The notes under the pieces are model-generated. The model searched no databases. It was not told the DNA's origin and saw only the letters and a program-made list of their open reading frames with translations. From assembly GCA_008828725.1 (NCBI GenBank), contig MEHQ01003625.1, forward strand, positions 24,944 to 88,943: a stretch of DNA of 64,000 bases. Direction: 5' to 3'. Numbering within the stretch: position 1 is the stretch's first letter; every line of letters starts with the position of its first letter. This stretch comes from Saccharina japonica. Lineage: Eukaryota > Sar > Phaeophyceae > Laminariales > Laminariaceae. Below are positions 55,417-64,000 of this stretch, piece after piece. Made by a program: the position numbers and the translations under genes.

Positions 55417-55672
55417 CTCTCCCCCCCCCCCTCCCCGGGCTGTTGGCGGCGCAGCAGATCCCGCTGATTGTGGTGACTTTGGCATCTTGACCCTTAGTGC
55501 CGCCATCGCCGCCGCCATCGTCGCCGCTGGAGGGGCGCTAACTCGGAGGGGAGACTTCGGGGCCGCCGCGGTGGACGCGGCTGCCGATGGCGGCTGGTTT
55601 CCGAATCTCCCGCCCAGCCGCCCCGTCATGGAGTGCGCAGATCCCACCGCCTTGAGAGCCTGGGGGGTCCGG
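55220..55672 (-). CDS. Possible exons of a low-complexity gene split by a poly(C/G) tract
   Basis: Acceptor ACCCCCCAG before 55672, then an open frame ALKAVGSAHSMTGRLGGRFG followed by Ala/Pro-rich sequence (PKSPLRVSAPPAATMAAAMA) to about 55450. After the homopolymer (55363-55430) another open part reads KRLRRRILARLQTAPYRDKD. The two parts may be separate exons with the tract in an intron. No stop or donor could be fixed on the left, where a family F repeat begins (about 55195). Could be downstream exons of the gene at 56820-57467. Confidence 0.3.
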
Positions 55673-55824
55673 AAGGGGACAAGTTTTTTTTTTTTTCCAC
55701 GAGGGAGCATCGATGCACAAAGTTTTTGTGGTAAGTGATGAAATGTGGAAATGGGCTACTGTCTGTCGTAGTGACGGGAGCTATCAGAGTGGCAGCGGGT
55801 ATATCTCCCGATATTTTGAGGGTG

Positions 55825-55910
55825 ATGGAGGGGAGGGGAGGGGGGGGGGGGGGCTTTTTCGTTGCTTGCCTTAGTCATTTGACCATTGACTACGCATCCC
55901 TTTCGAGATG
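55825..55910 (-). mobile_element. Retroposon-like subfamily B tail fragment
   Basis: G tract at 55833-55852 followed by CTTTTTCGTTGCTTGCCTTA and GTCATTTGACCATTGACTAC. Confidence 0.45.
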
Positions 55911-55987
55911 GAGAGGGCTTTGGCAAATTGAGATTCGTGTGAGGCGTTCAAAAGGGAGTCGTGATTGATTGCCGACCAGAGGCTCTC

Positions 55988-55988
<1 letters not shown>

Positions 55989-56031
<43 letters not shown>
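55989..56031. repeat. Poly(C) tract
   Basis: An uninterrupted run of about 42 C, without an adjacent GAGTAC motif; possibly a retroposon tail whose body has been lost. Confidence 0.9.
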
Positions 56032-56109
56032 CCCTTTTACCAGTGAGGTGCGACGAGTACGCTTCTTCCATGGTATAACCTACTAGCCTACTCAATCAGC
56101 GCTAACTGT

Positions 56110-56765
56110 AGGCTGCAGTAGTAGATGGTCCCTTCTATTCGCTGACCATGTAGGCAATACATTTATAAAGCTGTCATTTCTACCCGCTGCCTGAATAGGC
56201 TATGTACTGTAGTAGAATATCCCTTTTACCCGCTAACTGAGTAGGATCGTAGAGTATCTCTTTCACCCACTGACTGAGTAAGTTCGTAGGTGTACCTTCT
56301 ACCCGCTGACTGAGTAGGCGAGTAGGTTATTCCTCCACGCGATAACTGAGTAGGCTATGTACTGTACTGTAGTAGCATATCCTTTCTACCCGCTGACTGA
56401 GTAGGATAGTAGATTATCCCTTCTACCCGCTGAGTAAGTAGGCAATATAGTTAGAGTAGATGATCCCTTCTTCCCGCTGACTTAGTAGGCGATCCCTTCT
56501 ACCCGCTGACTGAGCAACCTAGACTATTGTCCCTTCTGCCCGCTGACTGAGACTATGTCGTAGGTTATCCTTTCTGCCCGCTGACTTAGTAGACCAGTAG
56601 GTTATCCCTTCTATCCGCTGATTGAGTAGGTTTCGTAGATGTATCCCTTCTACCCGCTGATTGAATAGACTATATAGTAGGTTATTCCTTCTACCCGCCG
56701 ACTGGGTAGGCTAATAGATTATCCCTGCTACCCGCTGACGGAGTAGGATAATAGACTATCCCTAA
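56110..56765. repeat. Degenerate minisatellite, ~16 units of 35-60 bp
   Basis: Core CCTTCTACCCGCTGACTGAG then TAGG plus a variable AT-rich spacer (TAGTAGATTATCC-like). Units vary in spacer length and carry many substitutions, so the array is old. Confidence 0.85.
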
Positions 56766-56819
56766 CAACGAACAACTGATGTGCGCGAGTTCGACTCTCA
56801 GCGACCCGCCATCCCACCA

Positions 56820-57467
56820 TTACACTCCACATTCAGCACACAAACAGCTTCGGGGTGGACTTGCCTTGTTGACGGGGTCTGGCTCCTTGCTCCTTGCACG
56901 GGCCCCACCGCTCTCGGGACCTCGGTTGGTTCTCTTTCCACGGATGCCGCCACCGCCGCCGTCGCTGTCACTACTACCGCCACTCTCGCTGCTCCGGCTA
57001 CTGTTGCTACTACTGCTGCTGCTGCTGCTCCCGCTACTGCTGTCACTACTGTTGCCGCTGCCGCCGCTGCTCCCGCTATGTGTGTTGTCGCTTCCAGATC
57101 TGTCGCTAGCGGTACCGTCGTCGTCGTCATTGACACCCCCCGCTCCTTCTCCGGTACCGCTTCCGCCGCCGACATTGCTGTTGCCGCCGCTGCCACCACC
57201 GCTGCCGCTTTTTGTGTCGGTGGTTGCGCGCCCTTCATCCCCGCTCCCGGTGCTGCCGCTGCTACTGCTGCTGCTGCTGCTACTGCCAGTGCTGCTGCTA
57301 TGATCGCTAAACAGTTCGACGCCGGCCGGTCCTCCCGTCCTTGCCGATGGTCTTGTCCCCCCGCCGACAGCGCTCCCGCCGTCGCCGTCGCCGCCTGAAT
57401 CGTCCTCGTCCTCGTCTTCGTCGTTTTCCAGACTCTGGACACTCTGAACCGCTCCGCACGATCCCAT
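56820..57467 (-). CDS. Ser/Gly/Asp-rich low-complexity protein
   Basis: A single 215-residue frame with ATG at 57467 and stop at 56820. It starts MGSCGAVQSVQSLENDEDED, so Gly2 and Cys4 could in principle accept myristate and palmitate. The rest is acidic then Ser/Gly-runs (SGSGGGSGGNSNVGGGSGTG), ending in a small Cys cluster SCLCAECGV. The underlying DNA is triplet-repeat-like and stays open in several frames, so coding is not assured; the ordered acidic N-terminus is the best argument. No family recognised. It may continue to the Ala-rich frame at 55220-55672 if unspliced ends are wrong. Confidence 0.33.
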   Translation of the reverse strand: MGSCGAVQSVQSLENDEDEDEDDSGGDGDGGSAVGGGTRPSARTGGPAGVELFSDHSSSTGSSSSSSSSSGSTGSGDEGRATTDTKSGSGGGSGGNSNVGGGSGTGEGAGGVNDDDDGTASDRSGSDNTHSGSSGGSGNSSDSSSGSSSSSSSSNSSRSSESGGSSDSDGGGGGIRGKRTNRGPESGGARARSKEPDPVNKASPPRSCLCAECGV

Positions 57468-57539
57468 CGCCTGTTTTGTTTTTGCATGCCGGTCGTAAGG
57501 GTTGGCGGTTTATGTTGTAACATCGCGTCGTAGGTTAAT

Positions 57540-58890
57540 TCGTATATCGTTTGGGATCAATGAGGCCTCTCTGCTGCGACCAGCCGGAGACTCTCACCCG
57601 GAGTTACTATTCCCTCGTTGATTCTCCGGCAATCAACGCGGCACCTCGTCGCAGAAAGTAGGTACCCCGGTAAAACTAAACACTGAAAAACAAAACCCCG
57701 AAACAAAATGTCCAGCAAGAATACCTCGTAACTATTTTTTTGCCGGCGGCAATCGACAATCGGATTTTGCGGTCACGGGCTTTTTGGAGTGTGGCAATGC
57801 GCTGATGACTAGGTTCGTACCATAAGTTCAGTACTATGTAATTGTACCTTGAAGGACTATAACGGGGTGGAAAGTAATTCGTGGAGTTTCAGTTTTGTTT
57901 ACAGAAATAGACGATATGATGCCCACTGCTGCAGCACAACCACTGACAAAAACAGAAGGAGGACACGCATGACTCAGTTCGGTTGATGAAGAATGCCCCC
58001 GCGACGATGTGCGGCAGAAACATCAAGGAGGTGTCAATGTGCACGATGTGATCGTTCGCTCGCTCGCACTGACGCGGTGTTTTTTATTATAGCGTGCAGA
58101 TCTCCGGCAAGCATGTTTGGCTTGATCACAAATTCTCGTGAAGAGCACACGACAGTTCACATGTGAATAAGCCACACCTGATGGTGATAAGACGCTACTT
58201 TCCAGGGACGCCTGGTTACGGCTAAACAAAAGTGCAAACGTCGCACGTTCGCAGTAATGTGGCCATTTGTGCAAACTTCGCCCGCGAACGTCAACCACCA
58301 AACCTTGAAAGGCGTTATATACGGGGATGGGTCAATATCATCCCCGTTCTAGCTGGTACGTACCGACCGCGCCTAATGGCAGCGGCAGTGGCGGAATGAA
58401 TACAAGACTATTTCCACTTTATGTCGCGTCCTTCGAAGGTGACATCTAATTAATGTCTTGAATTAGCATGAATTAATTAAAACGTGTCCCTTATCTCTCC
58501 ATATATGTTTATATAGCCACGACTATTAATATTACGTATTTACTCCCCTGGGGCCATACACTGCTACTTCTGTAATTGTAGAGCTTGCCCACGATCTCCA
58601 CCTGTTTTACCGATAACGATCCCAACGAAGCCCTAAAGCGTGAACTCCGACGACACAGAACCCCAAGAGCAACTGTTTGGGGTCGCTCCGGTGGCATGTA
58701 TGCACTCGCTCTAAATTACGACGCGTGCCATTTGCCTTCTAGGGGTAGCGCCTAATGTTTCCGAGGCCCCTTCCTCACTTGAAGAGAGCTCTACACCCCC
58801 GTCCAATTTACCGACGTCGAGAAAACGTGAAAGCTAAGCTCGACACACAATCTCGCGGGCCAAGTGCAATCGCGACTACTATCACGGGAG
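57540..58890. other. Stretch without a recognised gene
   Basis: Upstream of the minus-strand frame at 57467. It contains a short inverted pair, GAGACTCTCACCCGGAG and GATTCTCCGG, near 57588-57635, and AT-rich sequence around 58440-58540. No exon identified. Confidence 0.35.
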
Positions 58891-58892
58891 GG

Positions 58893-59012
58893 GCTAATGT
58901 ATTACGGGGTGGGCTAATGTAGTAAATAGGACCTACGGTACACACAAAAACCTATATATTTACCTATTTTTACTAACAATATTTGGTCCTATTTACTATG
59001 GTCTCCCGTAAT
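58893..59012. mobile_element. MITE H, copy 1
   Basis: ATTACGGGGTGGGCTAATGT at the left, TACTATGGTCTCCCGTAAT at the right. The inverted ends include GTAAATAGGACC and GGTCCTATTTAC. The copy at 62469-62591 is almost identical, implying recent mobility. Confidence 0.7.
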
Positions 59013-59100
59013 CTTAAGTAATCAGGACCCACGATGAACCCTAAAACCGCATGTATACGTACCCCACTATGTTTTTTTGGACCATATTTGGTTATGATTA

Positions 59101-59429
59101 CAGTCCGTAGTGGTGGTCCCTCTCGTATAGTTGCCGGTTTGAGTAGTGCTGGCTTCCCGCTCTACGTATATACAGTGCCTGTGAATTCGCTTGGCATAAG
59201 TGGGGTTAATCAGTGTGGGCAGTGCTTGGAATAGTGCCGGTTGCCGCTTAGTATAGTGCCGGTATTGTTGGCTGGTGCATACTCGCACTATAGAGGGGAG
59301 TAGTGCCGGTTGTCTCTACAGTGCCGGTATTGTTGGCTGGCGCATACCCGCACTATAGAGGGGAGTAGTGCCGGTTGTCTCTACAGTGCCGGTATTGTTG
59401 GCTGGCGCATACCGGCACTATAAAGGGAC
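59101..59429. mobile_element. Pogo-like MITE C, copy 4, with internally tandem right end
   Basis: Starts TA|CAGTCCGTAGTGGTGGTCC and ends ACCGGCACTATAAAGGGACC. The segment TAGTGCCGGTTGTCTCTACA then GTGCCGGTATTGTTGGCTGG is repeated twice (about 59302-59365 and 59367-59428) beyond the normal end. Confidence 0.65.
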
Positions 59430-59529
59430 CATTCACTCTACTATGTTCCCCCCGGTTTATGATAAAATTCACGTCCCGGGTGCAATATATTGGAAAGCTC
59501 CTCATTTGCGATGGTCGAGAAGCCCCCCC

Positions 59530-59656
59530 TGCAAGCAATGTCTGCCTGGTTGGTGAAAACCCAACGCGCTCCGTCCCGGCATTGTAGGGATGCGAGGGTC
59601 TATGGTCATATGACTACGGCCGTGCACAACATGAGTACACCCCCCCCCCCCCCTCC
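59530..59656 (+). mobile_element. Retroposon-like element A, 5'-truncated
   Basis: Starts at GCAAGCAATGTCTGCCTGGT and runs to CCGTGCACAACATGAGTACA followed by C14. It lies head-on to the full copy that starts 10 bp later: two A elements in direct tandem. Confidence 0.65.
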
Positions 59657-59663
59657 CCTAAAG

Positions 59664-60178
59664 ATATAGGATATATAGGTTGGGTTGGCGTCGGTTGGCA
59701 ACGACGCTGTAAAACACGCCACTCGCTGCGTGAGCTAGACAACCAGGGTGCCGTTTTTTTTTGTTATTTTTTTTTGGCGGTCACCAAAGCTGGCGGTCGA
59801 GTAGATCATTTGTGCGGGGTGGAGAACCTTTGTTCCGCACAAGGGGAATGGTCGTATCACGTAGTGTTAATATGGTAAGGCGTCCGCGAGGCAGTTACAT
59901 AGTAAAACCCATTGCTGTCTCCGGAAGTGGCCACACCAGAAATTAAATTAACTCATTGAAGCTGTCGTCCATATGCAAGTCCGCCTCAGAGGCGGTTCTT
60001 AGTAGGATGCAGCTCACCCTCCATGCGACTCGCCCAATACCTCACGGCGTTTCGCGCTTGGTGCAAGCAATGTCTGCCTGGTTGGTGAAAACCCAACGCG
60101 CTCCGTCCCGGCATTGTAGGGATGCGAAGGTCTATGGTCATATGACTACGGCCGTGCACGACATGAGTACACCCCCGC
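59664..60178 (+). mobile_element. Retroposon-like element A, near full length
   Basis: From AGGTTGGGTTGGCGTCGGTT to CGTGCACGACATGAGTACAC and a short C tail. Near-identical, inverted, to 1770-2325. A T9-GTTA-T9 segment lies at 59754-59775. No coding capacity. Confidence 0.65.
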
Positions 60179-60179
60179 C

Positions 60180-60256
60180 TGCGTCTCGAAAGGGATGCGT
60201 GGTCAATGGTCAAATGACTAAGGCAAGCAACAAATGAGTACGCCCCCCTCCTCCTG
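60180..60256 (+). mobile_element. Retroposon-like subfamily B tail fragment
   Basis: GTCTCGAAAGGGATGCGTGG, then CAAATGACTAAGGCAAGCAA, then CAAATGAGTACGCCCCCC. It follows element A directly, giving three tails in a row (59530, 59664, 60180). Confidence 0.55.
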
Positions 60257-60272
60257 CCAGCGATTATTTGTT

Positions 60273-60602
60273 CACAAGTCGGACAGATAGATCACGATCT
60301 GCTGTATCGTAGATCATCTAGATCCTAGCCTGCCTTACTGAGATGTCGTGAAGGATCTGTGTAGTACAGATCCAACCCCAGTAGGTCATGTAGGAACTTT
60401 TGGCTCCCACCCCGACAACATGAGCAACCCAGGAAACATGTCCTAGATCATGCAGGGTGATACGGCTCCCACCCAGCAACCGGAGCTAGATCATACAGAC
60501 CAGGACTCTACAGCAGTATCTGCCCTGAAAGGTCTACTGCTTATGGATCATGAGGTGGAAATAGATAATCTACAGTAGATCAGGATCTGTCCGAGGTGCT
60601 GA
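60273..60602. mobile_element. Family F element, longest copy
   Basis: CACAAGTCGGACAGATAGATC at the left; AGATCAGGATCTGTCCGAGG and TGCTGA at the right. It includes GGATCTGTGTAGTACAGATC and GGAAACATGTCCTAGATCAT. 330 bp, non-coding; defines the family. Confidence 0.6.
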
Positions 60603-61141
60603 AAAGTGTGTGGCTTCAAAAACGAAAACGACCCCGAATATATAATAACCGTAGAACGGCTCCAACTTTATGTCGGACCCATCCCACGGTAGGTAGGGGT
60701 TGTTGCAGATGTTGTTTTGCCTCCTGAGACAAATATGTTTCTGAAATATATGGTACGTTAATATTAAATATTAATATACAAGCGGTCCTTAAATTTTGGG
60801 ATGTCGTGGGAATCTTGGCCGGGTTACACGAAAAAAAACTTCTTCGATTGTTTTTCATGCTCCGGGAGATATATCCCAGGGACCAGGGGGTGTATGATTT
60901 TATCTTGCGTGCTATACCATGTCATATCAACATCATGCGTATATACGGTAAATAATTAAATATTAGTGTCACTCTGAGTGAATAAATTAATTTAGCGAGT
61001 GGATGGGTAATGAATGGGTAATAATTAATTGATTTAGCGAAAGGGGGAGAACAATATATTAGAGCCTCCTCGTGTGAGGAGGAGCTCTGAAAATAAGGGG
61101 CCACCCCTAGAAGGGGGTTTTGCTGCTCGTTTATCTCTCAC

Positions 61142-62999
61142 CTGAAAGCCTGCCCAGTGGTACGGGCTGGCAAAAGGCCTGTCGAGCGCGGCACCGCTCC
61201 CTCGGTCACTCATGACTTTGAACAGCGACGACAGTTCCTGGATGAGCTCGTCGGAGTCCTCGGCCGATAGTCCTCGTGCATCCTGGGATTTTTTTTTTTT
61301 TTAAGCCGGTCAGGGAGGAATCGATGGGTTTTTTAGAGAAAATAGGAGAAAGACGAAATCTTTCCGTTTTGGGTCGATATGAGAGGGGAAAAACGTGAAA
61401 ACATTCCAATAGGTGTTGTTGGACACCTGCAGTCGAGAGAGGAGAACATAAAAGGTACTTCGAGTATTCCGGTAGTTCTCGCTACGTAGATACCTGCGGT
61501 CGATGAGAGGAGGACGTAACACATTCCAATAGGGTTTGCTAGAGACATGCTGTGCGTATATATATAGCCCACGGGAACGCGTATCGAGCTTAGCTTACAA
61601 TCTGCCTCTCAACGAAGGCGGTTGTTGGGCAGGGGATAGCCCCCCCCCGAGTAAGTGGATTATTCACCGGGTAGTACTCCGTAGCACTTTTATTTTTCTC
61701 CAAAATCAGTTTTTGACTTGCTGTTAGTATAGAGCTCCTCAAGTGAGACGCCTCAGAAAAACAACACACAAAAATGCACCTCTACAAAAGTAGCATGCGA
61801 CTTTCCAAAAAAGGCGTCGCTCGGCGTTTGCACTGTCCCCATTTGTCGAGAAAATCGGCTATGAATTTCGTCGGAGGGGGTGTGTTATCTTGTCACCCCG
61901 GGTGGTACGGTAACCCTATACTGGTATATGAAAAACGTCCGAGGGGGTGTGTTATCTTATCACCCGGGTGATACGGTAACCCTATACTGGTATATGTAAA
62001 CGTCCGAGGGGGTGTGTTATCTTATCACCCGTGTGATATACGGTACATACTGTGGGTATCTAACGGGTGTTATTGTAAAAATACCCGTGGGATCCGAAGA
62101 TATTGGATGTATAGCTCCTGCGTTTGTAGGAGCCCCTTCTCCATGAGAAAAGCTTGGGCTCAAAAAAAGGAGCAAAACCATTACGTATACGGTACGAGTG
62201 GTAGCACGCGTACGTCTGACGCTCACCTGTACCTTGACTTAACCCCCAAGACACATGTACTAGAACGTGCAGGTTACATGGTTCCCAACATGAGCTATAG
62301 ATCACACAGATCACACAGATCATACAGATCATACAGACCAGGAATCTACTTAACCTAAAATATCTAGATCATTAATTGTGTTATCGATTACCTGTCTAAG
62401 GTGTAGAATATTGTAAAAATACCCGCCCGATCCATAGATACAGTACAGGACACCTAATAAGGAACAGACTATTACGGGGTGGGCTAATGGTGGCATAGTA
62501 AATAGGACCTACGGTACACACAAAAACCTATATATTTCCCTATTTTTACTAACAATATTTGGTCCTATTTACTATGGTCCTCCGTAATAACAAGAAAGCC
62601 AGGCTGAGATTTGGAGGGGGAAAAAAAAATCGGGAGTCGTTATGTTGAAATTAGTGTGAAAAGCACCCTCTCTCAAATAAGAAATCCAGCCTGGACCAGA
62701 TTTCCTGCTTCTTATCAGGTGTCCTGTACTGTATTGGGTATTAGCTCCTGACTTTAGGAAAGCCTTCTCCGTGGGAAAGTTTTGGGCTCCAAAATAGCAA
62801 CAACAACAAAAAACGTAGTACGGTACGTACGTACAGTAGCACGCGTGCGTCTAACGCTCACCTGCACCCTGCCCAGTATGTCGGTGAGCGTTGCGTCTCT
62901 GAGCCACAACTGCGCCGCCCTCAGCGCCACCCCTACGGGTCTTTTCTCCCCCGATAGCGTCGCTTCCCGCAGCTCCTCGTAGAAGCACAGGAGAAACAC
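61142..62999 (-). CDS. CHAT-domain protein, two C-terminal exons (partial gene)
   Basis: Exon at 62999-62862 (acceptor TTCTTAG, donor CAG|GTGAGC, 46 codons) encodes VFLLCFYEELREATLSGEKR then PVGVALRAAQLWLRDATLTD. Exon at 61282-61142 (acceptor ATCCCAG, donor CAG|GTGAGA, 47 codons) ends RPFASPYHWAGFQ. Both are phase 0 and join cleanly. FY-x-EL...ALRAAQLWLRD and a final PY-x-WAGF are the closing motifs of CHAT domains, caspase-fold peptidases often fused to TPR or NB-ARC regions. The catalytic His and Cys segments would be in upstream exons beyond 64000; the gene's last codons, left of 61142, were not identified. Activity cannot be judged from these exons. Confidence 0.62.
61873..62045. repeat. 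~63-bp tandem repeat, 3 units
   Basis: GAGGGGGTGTGTTATCTTAT then CACCCGGGTGATACGGTAAC and TATACTGGTATATG, three times with few changes. Located in the CHAT-gene intron. Confidence 0.85.
62100..62240. repeat. Partial duplicate of the CHAT exon donor region
   Basis: CTCCTGCGTTTGTAGGAGCC...GGGCTCAAAA...ACGCGTACGTCTGACGCTCACCTG resembles 62740-62864 (CTCCTGACTTTAGGAAAGCC...GGGCTCCAAAA...GCGTGCGTCTAACGCTCACCTG), which ends at the donor of the exon 62862-62999. Only the intron and the last exon bases are duplicated. Confidence 0.55.
62469..62591. mobile_element. MITE H, copy 2
   Basis: TATTACGGGGTGGGCTAATG to TACTATGGTCCTCCGTAATA. Shares CACAAAAACCTATATATTT with copy 1 at 58893. In the CHAT-gene intron. 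Confidence 0.7.
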
Positions 63000-63009
63000 C
63001 TAAGAATTG

Positions 63010-64000
63010 TTTTTTTTGGCATAAATTTAATATTTTTGGTATACATTTATTTGAAAATACATTAACTGTTGTTCCAAAAGTAGAGGAGAAATTACTTAAA
63101 TCTACTCGAAATATAAAAACAATGAAATTAATACCAGACACATTTGACAAGGCGTGCGTGGTCACAAAGAAAGGTTGAGAGGATCGACTAAATATTACCC
63201 CTACGTATATACGTATCACAAGGTTTCCCTTCGGAGGCATTCGGACGTGGGGTGACGGGGTGACGCAAGGTAAAACCTGATGATGTGTTAGTGCAGCTGG
63301 GAAAAAAACGAAAGGCCCACCAACCAGCCGTTGAAACTTTGAAAGTCCACGTCACCCAGCCCAGAAAACGAAACGCTTAACGACCAGCAAAAGGAAATCT
63401 GTACGCATAGATATATACATATATATATATTATATATACTATGTTATTTGCCATCCGACAATGTCCATTGCTGAGAGCGCCTTCGTGGCGTGGGTAGGCG
63501 GAATCCGACGCAGGTCGACGAGGGAAGAGAGTGCTGAAATCTTCTCGCGCTAAAAATGCAAGGCAAGTACCGTAGTGGGGAGGGGGGAGAAGAGCCTACT
63601 TAGTGACCCCGGATCTGAGTTACGACTAAAGAGGGAGAGAGAAAAGAAGGGCGAAGATAATAAATGGGATGGACAAAAAATATACCAGGTATACATATAG
63701 GGTGAGTGTTTATTCATATTCATCTAAACGGTCCTTATATTTCCGCCCAGAGCGGTAAAAATGTTGGCCGGGTTGGGCGAACAAAGTTCGTCGAAGTCAT
63801 GTTTCGGGTGACTTACTACTGTAGTAGTATTGGGTTCCTCACGTGAGGAGTAAGGCACCACCCCTACGAGGTGGAATTGCCCCTACAGCAGTACACAACG
63901 ATCGTATTGTGGTACACCCAACGGTGCTGCCGCGACAACTCTCTCTCTCCCCCGACACCCTGAAGAAGAAGAAGAAGAAGGCGCAGCGTTTCTTTCGGGA
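63010..64000. other. Presumed intron of the CHAT gene
   Basis: Upstream of the exon at 62999 on the minus strand. It holds a TA-rich microsatellite (63412-63440), repeat Q (63557-63675, also at 5597) and a CTTCTTCTTCTTCTTCAG pyrimidine tract at the window edge (about 63963-63983 as its complement) that could be a splice acceptor. No CHAT catalytic exon seen. Confidence 0.35.

Noticed and set aside
56781-57523. Plus-strand Leu- and Ala-rich frames opposite the Ser/Gly-rich protein
   Set aside because: Low-complexity shadows of one another; the minus frame with MGSCGAVQSVQ start and acidic segment is the more protein-like.
63925-64000. Possible CHAT exon at the right edge behind a CTT-rich acceptor
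   Set aside because: The short open segment (minus strand, GERESCRG-like) has no CHAT motif and its donor cannot be fixed.

Overview
This window is nuclear DNA from an intron-rich eukaryote. Coding sequence occurs as short, GC-rich exons with GT-AG borders, and the donor GTGCGT/GTGCGA recurs. The exons are scattered through long non-coding stretches full of microsatellites, G/C tracts and small transposon-like repeats. No operons, tRNA, rRNA or CRISPR arrays are seen. Gene style (CHAT-domain exons, pogo/psq DNA-binding ORF, Ala/Ser-rich proteins, GTGCGT donors) suggests a photosynthetic stramenopile, most likely a brown alga. That assignment is an inference. There is an assembly gap (run of N) at about 25525-25560.

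Layout. At 0.87-1.01 kb on the minus strand is one exon resembling the C-terminal winged helix of TFIIF beta. From 1.3 to 6.1 kb is a dense patch of nested short elements and two 36-43 bp minisatellites. At 8.86-10.74 kb (minus) lies an intronless 626-residue ORF with an 89-residue internal duplication. At 11.36-12.39 kb (minus) is a probable two-exon gene. From 12.5 to 18.8 kb there are mostly tandem duplications and triplet repeats. From 18.83 to 34.55 kb one large minus-strand gene of at least 16 exons encodes a coiled-coil protein with Sfi1-like Trp repeats (about 1,190 residues).

From 36.78 to 50.26 kb is a plus-strand six-exon gene (552 residues). Its 7.4-kb first intron holds a second plus-strand gene made of a Cys-rich finger, a psq-type HTH and a CENP-B/Tc5-type HTH, with no DDE nuclease. 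From 55.2 to 57.5 kb (minus) are one or two low-complexity gene fragments flanking a degenerate minisatellite. At 61.1-63.0 kb (minus) are two exons of a CHAT-domain gene whose 5' part lies beyond the window.

The most interesting content is the repeat landscape. (1) A family of up to about 515 bp always ends in the same short 3' motif followed by a poly(C) tract, with many 5'-truncated copies; this is what a poly(C)-tailed retroposon would look like, and it explains many of the long G/C tracts. (2) A ~90-bp MITE flanked by TTAA (piggyBac-like) sits inside copies of a second, ~300-bp MITE; other copies of that host element show the intact empty TTAA site. (3) A 145-185 bp MITE with CAGT ends and TA targets (pogo-like) shares the window with a pogo-type DNA-binding gene, and one copy lies in that gene's intron. 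(4) The first exon of the 36.8-50.3 kb gene ends in phase 0 and could splice either to its own exon 2 or to the HTH exon, the arrangement expected for a host-transposase fusion.
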